From Sphingomonas sp. BAUL-RG-20F-R05-02 (GTDB lineage: Bacteria > Pseudomonadota > Alphaproteobacteria > Sphingomonadales > Sphingomonadaceae): a stretch of 64,000 nt of DNA. The stretch lies in contig NZ_JAKNQH010000002.1 in NCBI RefSeq assembly GCF_022662305.1, forward strand, positions 248,001 to 312,000. The letters are read 5' to 3'. The position numbers were made by a program, and so were the translations under genes. The notes beneath the pieces were generated by a model that saw nothing but the letters and a program-made list of their open reading frames with translations, had not been told where the DNA came from and made no database searches. The stretch's first letter is position 1, and every line of letters begins with the position of its first letter. Shown here in pieces: positions 53,745-61,359 of this stretch.

Positions 53745-54620
53745 TCAGCCATGCTGATCGGACTTCGCGCCACGGCGGTCGAGCCTGCGCTGGCGGCGCT
53801 CTTCCTTTCTCTGCTTCAGCGCCTCCTTGGTCATTTCGCCACGCACCTGCCCGTGCGCGAGCAGCGCGAAGATGCCGGCCCCGCCGATCAGGTTGCCGAC
53901 GATCGCCGGCAGGATCAGCCCGAAGACGGTGCGCAGGCCATCCGCATGCCCTGAGAAGAACAACAGGAACGCCTCGCACGAGCCGACCACCGAGTGCGAG
54001 AAACCACAGATCGCCACCACCCACGTCACCGCGAAGATGACGAGGAAGGACTGCTCGCGTGCGTTAGGCAGCGTCCACGCCAGTATGGCGATCAGGAACC
54101 CGGCCGGCACGGCGTTGATCAGCGTCGCGAACGGCGCATGATCGAGGATCGGCAGCGACACCGCGATCATCGCATCGTGCGCACCGGCCGACCCGAGGCC
54201 ACCAAAGGCGATCGTCGCCGCGCCGATCGCGGTGCCGATCATGTTTGCACTCAATACGACCCCCCACAGCCGCAGCGTGCGCAGCAAGGATTCGCGCGTG
54301 GGATCGCTGACTAGCGGTAGAACCGCGGTGATCGTGCTTTCGGTGAACAATTGCATCCGACCGAGGATGACGATCAGGAAACCGATCGGATAGCCGAGCG
54401 CTGTGACCAGCTCGCGCCACGGCGTGTCGGGAAGGTGCTGATGCAACACGCCTTCGGTCAGCAACGACGTGTTGATCGCCACCCCCGCTGCGATGCCCGA
54501 CCAGAACAGCGACGCCAGTGGACGGCGAAGCTCCTCCTCGCCCTCCTCCCTGATCGCGCGGTGCAGTTCCTTTGCATTCGCCGATTTGAGATCGTCGACA
54601 TCGCCTGTCTCGTCCGCCAA
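53745..54620 (-). CDS. Formate/nitrite transporter family (FNT, YfdC-like) channel
   Basis: A predicted 291-residue inner-membrane channel with about six hydrophobic segments (SLFWSGIAAGVAINTSLL, VVLSANMIGTAIGAATIAF, FLVIFAVTWVVAICGFSHSV, GLILPAIVGNLIGGAGIFAL) and an acidic N-terminal extension. It fits the FNT family and resembles YfdC. No ATG is near the N-terminus. TTG 54620 has AAGGACGGGG at good spacing and is chosen; a TTG at 54677 is the other option but lacks a ribosome site. The C-terminal tail is basic (KQRKEERRQRRLDRRG). Confidence 0.85.
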   Translation of the reverse strand: MADETGDVDDLKSANAKELHRAIREEGEEELRRPLASLFWSGIAAGVAINTSLLTEGVLHQHLPDTPWRELVTALGYPIGFLIVILGRMQLFTESTITAVLPLVSDPTRESLLRTLRLWGVVLSANMIGTAIGAATIAFGGLGSAGAHDAMIAVSLPILDHAPFATLINAVPAGFLIAILAWTLPNAREQSFLVIFAVTWVVAICGFSHSVVGSCEAFLLFFSGHADGLRTVFGLILPAIVGNLIGGAGIFALLAHGQVRGEMTKEALKQRKEERRQRRLDRRGAKSDQHG

Positions 54621-54721
54621 AGCCCCGTCCTTATCGTTGGTCGAAAGCGCAACGGCTGGACAGCCGATTGTCTCCAAAGCGGGTGACGGCGCCGCGGCGC
54701 TTCGCTATCGCCCCAGCCACC

Positions 54722-55417
54722 ATGACCGAGCCGACCATGAACGACCCCGCCACGATCCGCCGCCTTTACGGCCGCCGCCAGGGGCACAAGCTGCGCCAGG
54801 GCCAGTCCGCGTTGGTCGAGGATCTGTTGCCGCGCGTGAGCGTACCTGAGACGGAGCCGCTCGACGCGGCGACCCTGTTCGGCGCGGATCGCCCGCTTGA
54901 ACTGGAGATCGGCTTCGGCGCGGGCGAGCATCTCGCCGGCCAGGCGGCGATGCGGCCCGATCACGGCTTCATCGGCTGCGAGCCGTTCCTGAACGGTGTG
55001 GTCGGCGCACTCAACCACATTCGCGACGGTGCGCTGGAAAACGTACGCCTGCACATGGGCGACGCGCTGGAGGTGGTCGAGCGGTTGCCGGACGCGAGCC
55101 TCGATCGGCTATATCTGCTCCATCCCGATCCGTGGCGGAAAGCGCGACACGCCAAGCGGCGCATGGTCAATCACGGCCCGCTCGACCTGATCGCCGCAAA
55201 ACTGAAGCCTGGCGCCGAGTTCCGGCTCGGTACCGACGACCCGACCTATTGCCGCTGGTCGATGATGGTGATGAACCAGCGCCGCGATTTCACCTGGCTG
55301 GCAGGCAGCGCGCGCGACTTCCTGGAACGTCCTGCCGACTGGCCCGAGACACGGTACGAGCGCAAGGCACGGCGGCAGGGACACGAGGTGTGGTACTTCC
55401 GCTACCGCCGCGTGTGA
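54722..55417 (+). CDS. trmB: tRNA (guanine-N7-)-methyltransferase
   Basis: A 231-residue SAM-dependent enzyme that methylates G46 in tRNA variable loops. The SAM-binding motif is LEIGFGAGEHLA, and the HPDPWRKARHAKRR motif is the family signature. ATG 54722 or ATG 54737 are possible starts. It is divergent from the FNT transporter gene and probably shares the intergenic promoter. Confidence 0.94.
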   Translation: MTEPTMNDPATIRRLYGRRQGHKLRQGQSALVEDLLPRVSVPETEPLDAATLFGADRPLELEIGFGAGEHLAGQAAMRPDHGFIGCEPFLNGVVGALNHIRDGALENVRLHMGDALEVVERLPDASLDRLYLLHPDPWRKARHAKRRMVNHGPLDLIAAKLKPGAEFRLGTDDPTYCRWSMMVMNQRRDFTWLAGSARDFLERPADWPETRYERKARRQGHEVWYFRYRRV

Positions 55418-55445
55418 GGCGCAGCACGTAGCGGCGGCGCGCGCC

Positions 55446-56849
55446 CTAGAAGTTCGACCAGTCGCCGTGGTCGGCCTTGCTCGCGGCGAGTGAGGCCAGC
55501 ACCGCGCGGGTACCCCGCGCCACCCCAGGGCGCGTGCGCCGGACGGGCGCTGCGGTTTCCGCGGCACCTGAACCCGGCGATGCGGCACCGATCTGAAAGC
55601 GGCTCGCATTTTCCGCCAGCGTCGCGATTTCGGTGGTAAGGTTGCGTGCGGCGGCCGAGGTCTGCTCGACCATTGCGGCATTCTGCTGCGTCGATTCGTC
55701 CATGCTGCCGACCGCGCTGTTGACCTGGGTGATGGCGCTCGCCTGCGCATCGTTGTCGCTGGCGATCTGCCTGGCGAGGTGTGCCGCCTCTTCACCCGAG
55801 GCGGCGATCACGCAAAAGGCGGTTTCCACCTTCTGCACCGCATCGACCGCGTCGCCGATCTCCTTTTGCGTGGCGCTGAGCTGGTTGCGGGCACGCTTCG
55901 ATTCCTCTTCCGCGCGCATCGCCAGCGCCGAAACCAGATCGGCGACCACCGCGAAGCCCAGACCCGCATCGCCGGCGCGGCCGGCCTCAACCGTGGCGTT
56001 CATCGCCAGCACGCGCGTCTGGAAGGCGATCTTGTCGAGCCCCTCGATCACATCGTCGATACCCTTGGCGCATTCGCTGACACGGTGCATCGCGTGCACG
56101 GCGATATCGGTGCGGGCGCGCCCCTCGGTCACCGCCGTCATCGCCTGCATCTGCGTGTCGACCGACCTGGTCGCCGCCTCGGCCGTCGCCTTCAGGCGCG
56201 TATCGATTTCCTGCACCGCAGCGGCGGTCTGTTCCAGGCTGGCGGCATTGCCCTCGGTACGGCGGGCGAGATCCTCCGACGCCATCGCGATCTCCTGCGA
56301 ACCGACGCGGATGTTGTCGGTACTGGCGGTGACCGTACCGAGAAGATCACGAAGGTTCGCCAGCGCTTCGTTGAAGCTGGTCTTCAGCGCCGCATAGGCG
56401 GGCGGATAATCCTCGGTGATGTCGGCGGTCAGGTCGCCCCGCGACAGGCGCCCGAAATTGTCGGACATGCCGCGCACGATCGCCGCATGCTTCTCGGCCT
56501 CGCGGTTGAGCGACACCTGCTCCTGCGCCGCTGCGCGGAATGCGAACATCGCCTTGGTCAGCCGGCCGACGCAGTCATGATAATCGGTATAGGCGATCGG
56601 GCTTTCGAGATCACCAGCCGCAAGACCCTCCATGCGCACCACAGTAGCGACATAGGGCCGCGAGATCGCGTCACGGTAGAGATAAGACAGCACGAGCGCG
56701 ACACCGCCCGCGCCGAGTACCATGCCAAAGGCGGTCATCTTCGGCAGCAGCAGCACCGCGCATGCGCTCGCCGCGAACAAGCCGATGAAGCTGCCGAACG
56801 CTATCAACAGTTTGAGCCGGATCGGCGCATTGGATTCGAACCAGTTCAT
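55446..56849 (-). CDS. Methyl-accepting chemotaxis protein, divergent
   Basis: A 467-residue chemoreceptor-like protein. Two closely spaced hydrophobic segments (LKLLIAFGSFIGLFAASACA and FGMVLGAGGVALVLSYLYRD) leave only a few residues outside, so there is no large periplasmic sensor. A HAMP-like linker follows, then a long coiled-coil signalling domain. The hairpin tip is altered: KIAFQTRVLAMNATVEAGRAGD instead of the usual IAxQTNLLALNAAIEAARAGE. The tail ends DWSNF. ATG 56849 follows AGGGAAA; the GTG at 56903 would add 18 residues. Confidence 0.85.
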   Translation of the reverse strand: MNWFESNAPIRLKLLIAFGSFIGLFAASACAVLLLPKMTAFGMVLGAGGVALVLSYLYRDAISRPYVATVVRMEGLAAGDLESPIAYTDYHDCVGRLTKAMFAFRAAAQEQVSLNREAEKHAAIVRGMSDNFGRLSRGDLTADITEDYPPAYAALKTSFNEALANLRDLLGTVTASTDNIRVGSQEIAMASEDLARRTEGNAASLEQTAAAVQEIDTRLKATAEAATRSVDTQMQAMTAVTEGRARTDIAVHAMHRVSECAKGIDDVIEGLDKIAFQTRVLAMNATVEAGRAGDAGLGFAVVADLVSALAMRAEEESKRARNQLSATQKEIGDAVDAVQKVETAFCVIAASGEEAAHLARQIASDNDAQASAITQVNSAVGSMDESTQQNAAMVEQTSAAARNLTTEIATLAENASRFQIGAASPGSGAAETAAPVRRTRPGVARGTRAVLASLAASKADHGDWSNF

Positions 56850-56958
56850 CGACTTTCCCTGTGCTTGACGAAACAGACGCCCCATCCGGAAAGGGGTGCT
56901 CACAAGACATTATAGGATAGCCGCGCGCGAATGGTTTACGGTCGGAGGAAATCGTCCG

Positions 56959-57402
56959 TTACAGCTTGAGGAGGACGATCGGCAAAACGGTGCCGAGCGC
57001 GAGCGCAACCAATGAACCGGTACGGTAAGTGCGCAGGTTTAGAGCGATCACCATGCCGATCACCGTCGACGCGAACAGCCCGATCGCCATCAGCACGGTG
57101 AGGATCTTGAGCGGCAGCGGCGACGGGCCGGTCTGGGGCGGCCGCGCCGGCTTGGGGCGGGCGTCCTGATGGTCGTCGTGGCGGTCATCATGGCGAGCGT
57201 TGTCGCGCGGCGCGGACTGGTTTTTGTGGATCGCGCCGACCCACACCATCCACGTCGGCGGCGTGCCACCCCAGCCACGCGGTTCGTTGAGGCGGAAGGT
57301 CTGCAACGCGCCGCTCAACGCGAACAGCAGGATCATCGGCGCGAAGAACATGCCGATATACAAATGGATCTGGCGGAGCCGCCGAGTGGTTCGCGCTTTC
57401 AT
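56959..57402 (-). CDS. PepSY-type small membrane protein
   Basis: A 147-residue protein with a basic N-terminus (KARTTRRLRQIHLYIGMFFA), membrane segments (PMILLFALSGALQTF and LKILTVLMAIGLFASTVIGMVIAL, then SLVALALGTVLPIVLLKL) and a His/Asp-rich hydrophilic loop (DDRHDDHQDARPK). The start resembles PepSY-associated iron-regulated membrane proteins, but it is short. The metal-binding His/Asp loop is notable. No ribosome site is clear at ATG 57402. Confidence 0.55.
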   Translation of the reverse strand: MKARTTRRLRQIHLYIGMFFAPMILLFALSGALQTFRLNEPRGWGGTPPTWMVWVGAIHKNQSAPRDNARHDDRHDDHQDARPKPARPPQTGPSPLPLKILTVLMAIGLFASTVIGMVIALNLRTYRTGSLVALALGTVLPIVLLKL

Positions 57403-57478
57403 GATGGCGAGACTGGCGTGCGCCGTTCCGCCTTGCAAGCCCGCTTGCGTATCGGCGACGTGGATCCCACAAGGACGC

Positions 57479-57961
57479 ATGCACGCGATCCCGCACGCCT
57501 TGCCGCCCGTCAACACGATCGCGCAGGCGATCCAGCTTTCGCTGTCGCCGATCTTCATGCTGGCGGGCATCGGCGCGCTGCTGAACGTGCTGGCCGGCAG
57601 GCTGTCGCGCGTGATCGATCGCGCGCGCGATCTGGAGGCGCGGCACACACGTTCGGACGGGCAGGAACTCGGCCGCTACGTGCGCGAACTGCGCCTGCTC
57701 GACAAGCGCATGACCGTCATCAACCGCGCCCTGACGCTGACCGTCGCGAGCGCGGTGATGACATGCACGGTGGTCGCGATCCTATTCGTGGCGGTGCTGT
57801 TCAAGCTGCACATGGGCACGGTGGTGGCGCTGTCGTTCATCCTAGCGATGGTGCTGCTGATCGCGGGGCTTTTCTCGTTTCTGGTCGAAGTGCACATCTC
57901 AATGACGGCGTTCCGCGTCCGGCCCGAACTATTGGAGGACGGCACGCGGATCATGCCTTAG
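57479..57961 (+). CDS. DUF2721 family membrane protein
   Basis: A 160-residue protein with three hydrophobic segments (AIQLSLSPIFMLAGIGALLNVLAG, ALTLTVASAVMTCTVVAILFVAVLF, VALSFILAMVLLIAGLFSFLVEV) and a charged loop between the first two. It matches DUF2721 in length and pattern. ATG 57479 has AAGGACGC immediately upstream. Function unknown. It is divergent from the PepSY-like gene and convergent with the small exported gene. Confidence 0.82.
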   Translation: MHAIPHALPPVNTIAQAIQLSLSPIFMLAGIGALLNVLAGRLSRVIDRARDLEARHTRSDGQELGRYVRELRLLDKRMTVINRALTLTVASAVMTCTVVAILFVAVLFKLHMGTVVALSFILAMVLLIAGLFSFLVEVHISMTAFRVRPELLEDGTRIMP

Positions 57962-58212
57962 TCGCGCGCGGCGACCTCGGTCTTGGTGTCGGACTTTGCG
58001 CAGATCGGCGCGGCGGTCATGTGCGGGGTCTTGCCGGACAGGTGCAGCGGCGCGCTGGCGCAGCTACGCTTGATCGGATGGTAGCTGACCAGCGGCGTGG
58101 TCTTGCCGGCGGGCGCCCAGCGCATCTGGTGCGTGTCCGAAAGCGACTGCGCGGCGGCAGGAGCGGCGGCAAGCGCCAGCGGCAGGGCGAGCAGCGCGAA
58201 TTTGCTAAGCAT
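57958..58212 (-). CDS. Small exported protein, unknown function
   Basis: An 84-residue protein with a clear signal peptide (MLSKFALLALPLALAAAPAAAQ). The mature chain has two cysteines (KRSCASAP and APICAKSD) about 20 residues apart. It overlaps the last four bases of the DUF2721 gene tail to tail. I do not recognise the family. Confidence 0.65.
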   Translation of the reverse strand: MLSKFALLALPLALAAAPAAAQSLSDTHQMRWAPAGKTTPLVSYHPIKRSCASAPLHLSGKTPHMTAAPICAKSDTKTEVAARD

Positions 58213-58439
58213 CGGGAGGCCTTTCGTGATAATCGATGCTCTTCAAATATGTCCCCCGCGTTGCCCGCGATGGTCCTGATTGTGAGGAAACATGGCCGGG
58301 CCTGTACGCGGCAGTTGCCGCCGCATTACAAATCATTGCTCCTCGCCACGGTGCCGCTGCTACCCGCGGCACAGGCGTTGATCGCGCGGGCCGGCAGGCC
58401 TAGGTTCGTGGCCATGTCATGGTACCCCCGAGCGGCCGC

Positions 58440-59150
58440 ATGAGCGAGCCGAACATCATCCTCGTCGAAGACGATCCGCCGCTGCGTACGCTGACCGCAC
58501 GGGCGCTGCGCGAGAACGGCTACACCGTCCACACCGCCGGCTCCGCACCGGAAATGTGGATCGCGTTCGACAATGTGGCCGCCGATCTGGTCATCCTCGA
58601 CATCATGCTGCCCGGCACCAACGGGATCGACCTGTGCCGCCAGATCCGCCGCAAGAGCGACGTGCCGATCATCTTCATCAGCGCGCGCGGCAGCGAGGAG
58701 GATCGGGTGATGGGGCTCGAACTCGGCGCGGACGACTATCTGCCCAAGCCGTTCGGCACGCGCGAGCTGATCGCGCGGGTGCGCGCGGTGCTGCGGCGGC
58801 GATCGGGCGACGGGCTGGTCGGCGCGGAACGCCAGGACGAGGCGCATTTCGACGGCTGGACCGTGAACTTCCCCCGCCGCGAACTGCGCGCGGCGAGCGG
58901 CGCGACGGTCGAGCTGACCGGCGCCGAGTTCGATCTGCTCGCCACCTTCACCGCACAACCGCAGCGGGTAATCGCGCGCGAACGGCTGATCGAACTGTCG
59001 CGCACGCGGCTGGGCGACAGTTCGGATCGCAGCATCGACGTTCTGGTCAGCCGGTTGCGGCGAAAACTGTCGGCGACCGGACAGGAGGCGCCGATCGTCA
59101 CCGTGCGCGGCATCGGATATATGCTGCGCGCAGGGGTGACGCGGTCCTGA
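58440..59150 (+). CDS. OmpR-family response regulator
   Basis: A 236-residue regulator. The receiver has the acidic pair EDD (10-12), phospho-acceptor Asp54 (LVILDIMLPGTNG) and Lys103 (YLPKPFG). The C-terminal winged helix has LTGAEFDLLATF and SDRSIDVLVSRLRRKL with VRGIGYML. The ATG at 58440 gives the usual MSEPNIILVEDD start. Its stop overlaps the presumed start of the kinase gene. Confidence 0.96.
   Translation: MSEPNIILVEDDPPLRTLTARALRENGYTVHTAGSAPEMWIAFDNVAADLVILDIMLPGTNGIDLCRQIRRKSDVPIIFISARGSEEDRVMGLELGADDYLPKPFGTRELIARVRAVLRRRSGDGLVGAERQDEAHFDGWTVNFPRRELRAASGATVELTGAEFDLLATFTAQPQRVIARERLIELSRTRLGDSSDRSIDVLVSRLRRKLSATGQEAPIVTVRGIGYMLRAGVTRS
59132..59139 (+). promoter_or_regulatory. Ribosome-binding site deciding the kinase start
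   Basis: AGGGGTGA lies seven bases upstream of the CTG at 59147 and inside the end of the response-regulator gene. No ATG, GTG or TTG in the kinase frame is close enough to use it, which points to the CTG. Confidence 0.65.
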
Positions 59151-60466
59151 ACCTGCGGCGTCACGCCTCGCTCGGGCTGCTCGGGCGGCTGCTGCTGATC
59201 CTGCTGCTGACGATCGGCGTGGAGTTCGGCGCGAGCACGTTGCTGTACGAACGCGCCTCCGAACTGTCGCTGCGGGAGGACGAGGCGCACCGGCTGGCGG
59301 AGCATCTCGTCGTCTCGCGCAAGATCCTCAACGAATGGCCACAGGCGCAGCGCGATCGGATCGCGCGCGAGTTGCAGACCGATCGTTACCGGATTGGCTG
59401 GAGTGCGAACCAGCCCGACCATTCCGCCTTCCGCCCGCAACTCGGCAGCATGCAGGGTCAGATCGTCTCATGGGAGCCCGATCTCGCCCGATCGGCGCTG
59501 CGGTTGCGGCTGCCCGCGCTTCAGCAGGACGGATCGACCGTGCTCGGCGACCTGCGGCTTACCGATGGCAGCTGGATGACCTTTCAGATGCGCGACGTGA
59601 CAAGCGCGTTCAACCCATCATACGACCGTATCCTGCGCGCACTGTTGCCGGCGATCCTGCTGGCGGTGCTGAGCACGTTGCTGATCCGGTCGACGCTGCG
59701 CCCGTTGCGGGTGCTGATCCGTGCATCGCGAGAGGTCGGCATCGGCCAGCGTGCGCCGATCGCGGAAGAAGGATCGGCCGAGATCCGCAGCCTGATCCAC
59801 GCCTTCAACGAAATGCAGGATCGCATCCATGAACTGATCGAGGGCCGCACGCAGGCACTGGCGGCGGTCGGTCACGATCTGCGCACGCCGCTCGCGCGGC
59901 TGCAATTGCGGCTGGAGGGCGTGCGCGACGGCGAACTGCGCGCCGAACTCGGCGAGGACGTGGCGGAAATGAGCGAGATGCTCGGCTCGCTGCTCGCCTT
60001 CTTCGGCGGACAGAACGACCCGGAGAAGTCGGCACTGACCGATCTGGCCGTGCTGGTGGCAACCGCCGTCGACAATGCCGCGGATCGCGGGATGGATGCC
60101 ACTTATGATGGCCCGGATCACCTCGAGATGCGTGTGCGGGCGTCGGCAATCCGGCGGGCGGTATCGAACCTGATCGAGAACGCGTTGCATTACGGCGACC
60201 GCGCGGTGGTTCGGATCGAATCCGACGATGCGGCGGTGCGCATCGTCGTCGAGGATGATGGGCCGGGCATACCGGAGGCACGGATGCGCGACGTACTCAC
60301 CCCGTTCGTTCGGCTCGACGAGGCGCGTGCGCGCAATACCAAGGGAATGGGGCTTGGCCTGGCGATCGTCGCGAATGCGGTCGAGGCCGAGGGCGGCGCG
60401 CTTACGCTGACGAACCGCGCCGCGGGCGGGCTAGCGGCAACGATCGCGCTGCCGCTGCCGCGCTGA
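59147..60466 (+). CDS. Two-component sensor histidine kinase, probable CTG start
   Basis: A 439-residue membrane kinase. Membrane segment 1 is LLGRLLLILLLTIGVEFGAS, then a periplasmic region to about residue 165, then segment 2 (LLPAILLAVLSTLLIRSTL), HAMP (to about 225), HisKA with phospho-acceptor His243 in AVGHDLRTP, and HATPase (NLIENAL, DGPGIP, MGLGLAI). The frame has no ATG, GTG or TTG near the N-terminus. The CTG at 59147 overlaps the regulator stop (CTGA) and has the AGGGGTGA site, so it is my chosen start. Confidence 0.88.
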   Translation: MNLRRHASLGLLGRLLLILLLTIGVEFGASTLLYERASELSLREDEAHRLAEHLVVSRKILNEWPQAQRDRIARELQTDRYRIGWSANQPDHSAFRPQLGSMQGQIVSWEPDLARSALRLRLPALQQDGSTVLGDLRLTDGSWMTFQMRDVTSAFNPSYDRILRALLPAILLAVLSTLLIRSTLRPLRVLIRASREVGIGQRAPIAEEGSAEIRSLIHAFNEMQDRIHELIEGRTQALAAVGHDLRTPLARLQLRLEGVRDGELRAELGEDVAEMSEMLGSLLAFFGGQNDPEKSALTDLAVLVATAVDNAADRGMDATYDGPDHLEMRVRASAIRRAVSNLIENALHYGDRAVVRIESDDAAVRIVVEDDGPGIPEARMRDVLTPFVRLDEARARNTKGMGLGLAIVANAVEAEGGALTLTNRAAGGLAATIALPLPR

Positions 60467-60663
60467 CCGGCCTCGTCCCTGTACCTTCGCCGACGCGCGC
60501 AGGCTGAAATACCGGGTGACCAAAAGATGCGGCATGCCGGGACGTTCCCGCACAGGCGCTCAAGCAACACTTTGTCACCACGACGCTGCGGCGCGGCAAA
60601 GATCGGGCCGTACATGGAAGGCAAGGCGCACCGCATGTGCGCGCGTTCCAAAGGAGTTCGACC

Positions 60664-61359
60664 ATGAACGAACTAATCGGCCGCGTCTTTGATTTCGAGA
60701 AGACGTATTTCCCACCCCAGAGCGACCTGTTCAGCAAGCTGATCCGCGACGGGCAAAGTCCCAAGGCGCTGATGATTTCCTGCGCGGATTCGCGCATCGT
60801 GCCCGAGCAGGTGCTTCAGGCCGCCCCGGGCGACCTGTTCGTATGTCGCAACGCGGGCAACATCGTGCCGCCATATGGCGAGATGCTCGGTGGCGTGTCG
60901 GCGACGGTCGAATATGCCGTGATGGCACTCGGCGTGCGCGACATCATCGTGTGCGGCCATTCCGACTGCGGCGCGATGAAGGCGGTCGCGAACCCGACGG
61001 GCCTGTCCGCCATGCCCAACGTGGCATCGTGGCTGAAGCACTCCGCAGCGGCGGAAAGCGTCGTGACGGGCGGCTATCACGACCTCACCCCGCACGAGCG
61101 CGTCCACGCGATCGCGCTCGAGAACGTCGTCGCGCAGATCGCGCATCTGCGCACGCACCCATCGGTCGCAGCCGGCATCGCGCGCGGCCAGATCTCGCTG
61201 CACGGCTGGCTGGTCGATATCCATGAAGGTCAGGTGCTCGGCCTCGACGGCACGACCGGGCAGTTCGTGCCGATGCGCGAAGGCTCGCCGCTGCCGGTGG
61301 CGCATCCCGCCAGCCAGCGTCTCGCCGCCAACTTCACTCTTCCCGAAGCCGCAGAGTGA
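60664..61359 (+). CDS. Beta-class carbonic anhydrase
   Basis: A 231-residue cytoplasmic zinc enzyme that interconverts carbon dioxide and bicarbonate. Zinc ligands are Cys40 (SCADSR), His99 and Cys102 (VCGHSDCGAM), with the Asp42/Arg44 dyad. A long C-terminal helical part follows as in plant and bacterial beta-type enzymes. The ATG at 60664 follows AAAGGAG. It overlaps the SulP transporter gene by four bases and should work with it. Confidence 0.95.
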   Translation: MNELIGRVFDFEKTYFPPQSDLFSKLIRDGQSPKALMISCADSRIVPEQVLQAAPGDLFVCRNAGNIVPPYGEMLGGVSATVEYAVMALGVRDIIVCGHSDCGAMKAVANPTGLSAMPNVASWLKHSAAAESVVTGGYHDLTPHERVHAIALENVVAQIAHLRTHPSVAAGIARGQISLHGWLVDIHEGQVLGLDGTTGQFVPMREGSPLPVAHPASQRLAANFTLPEAAE

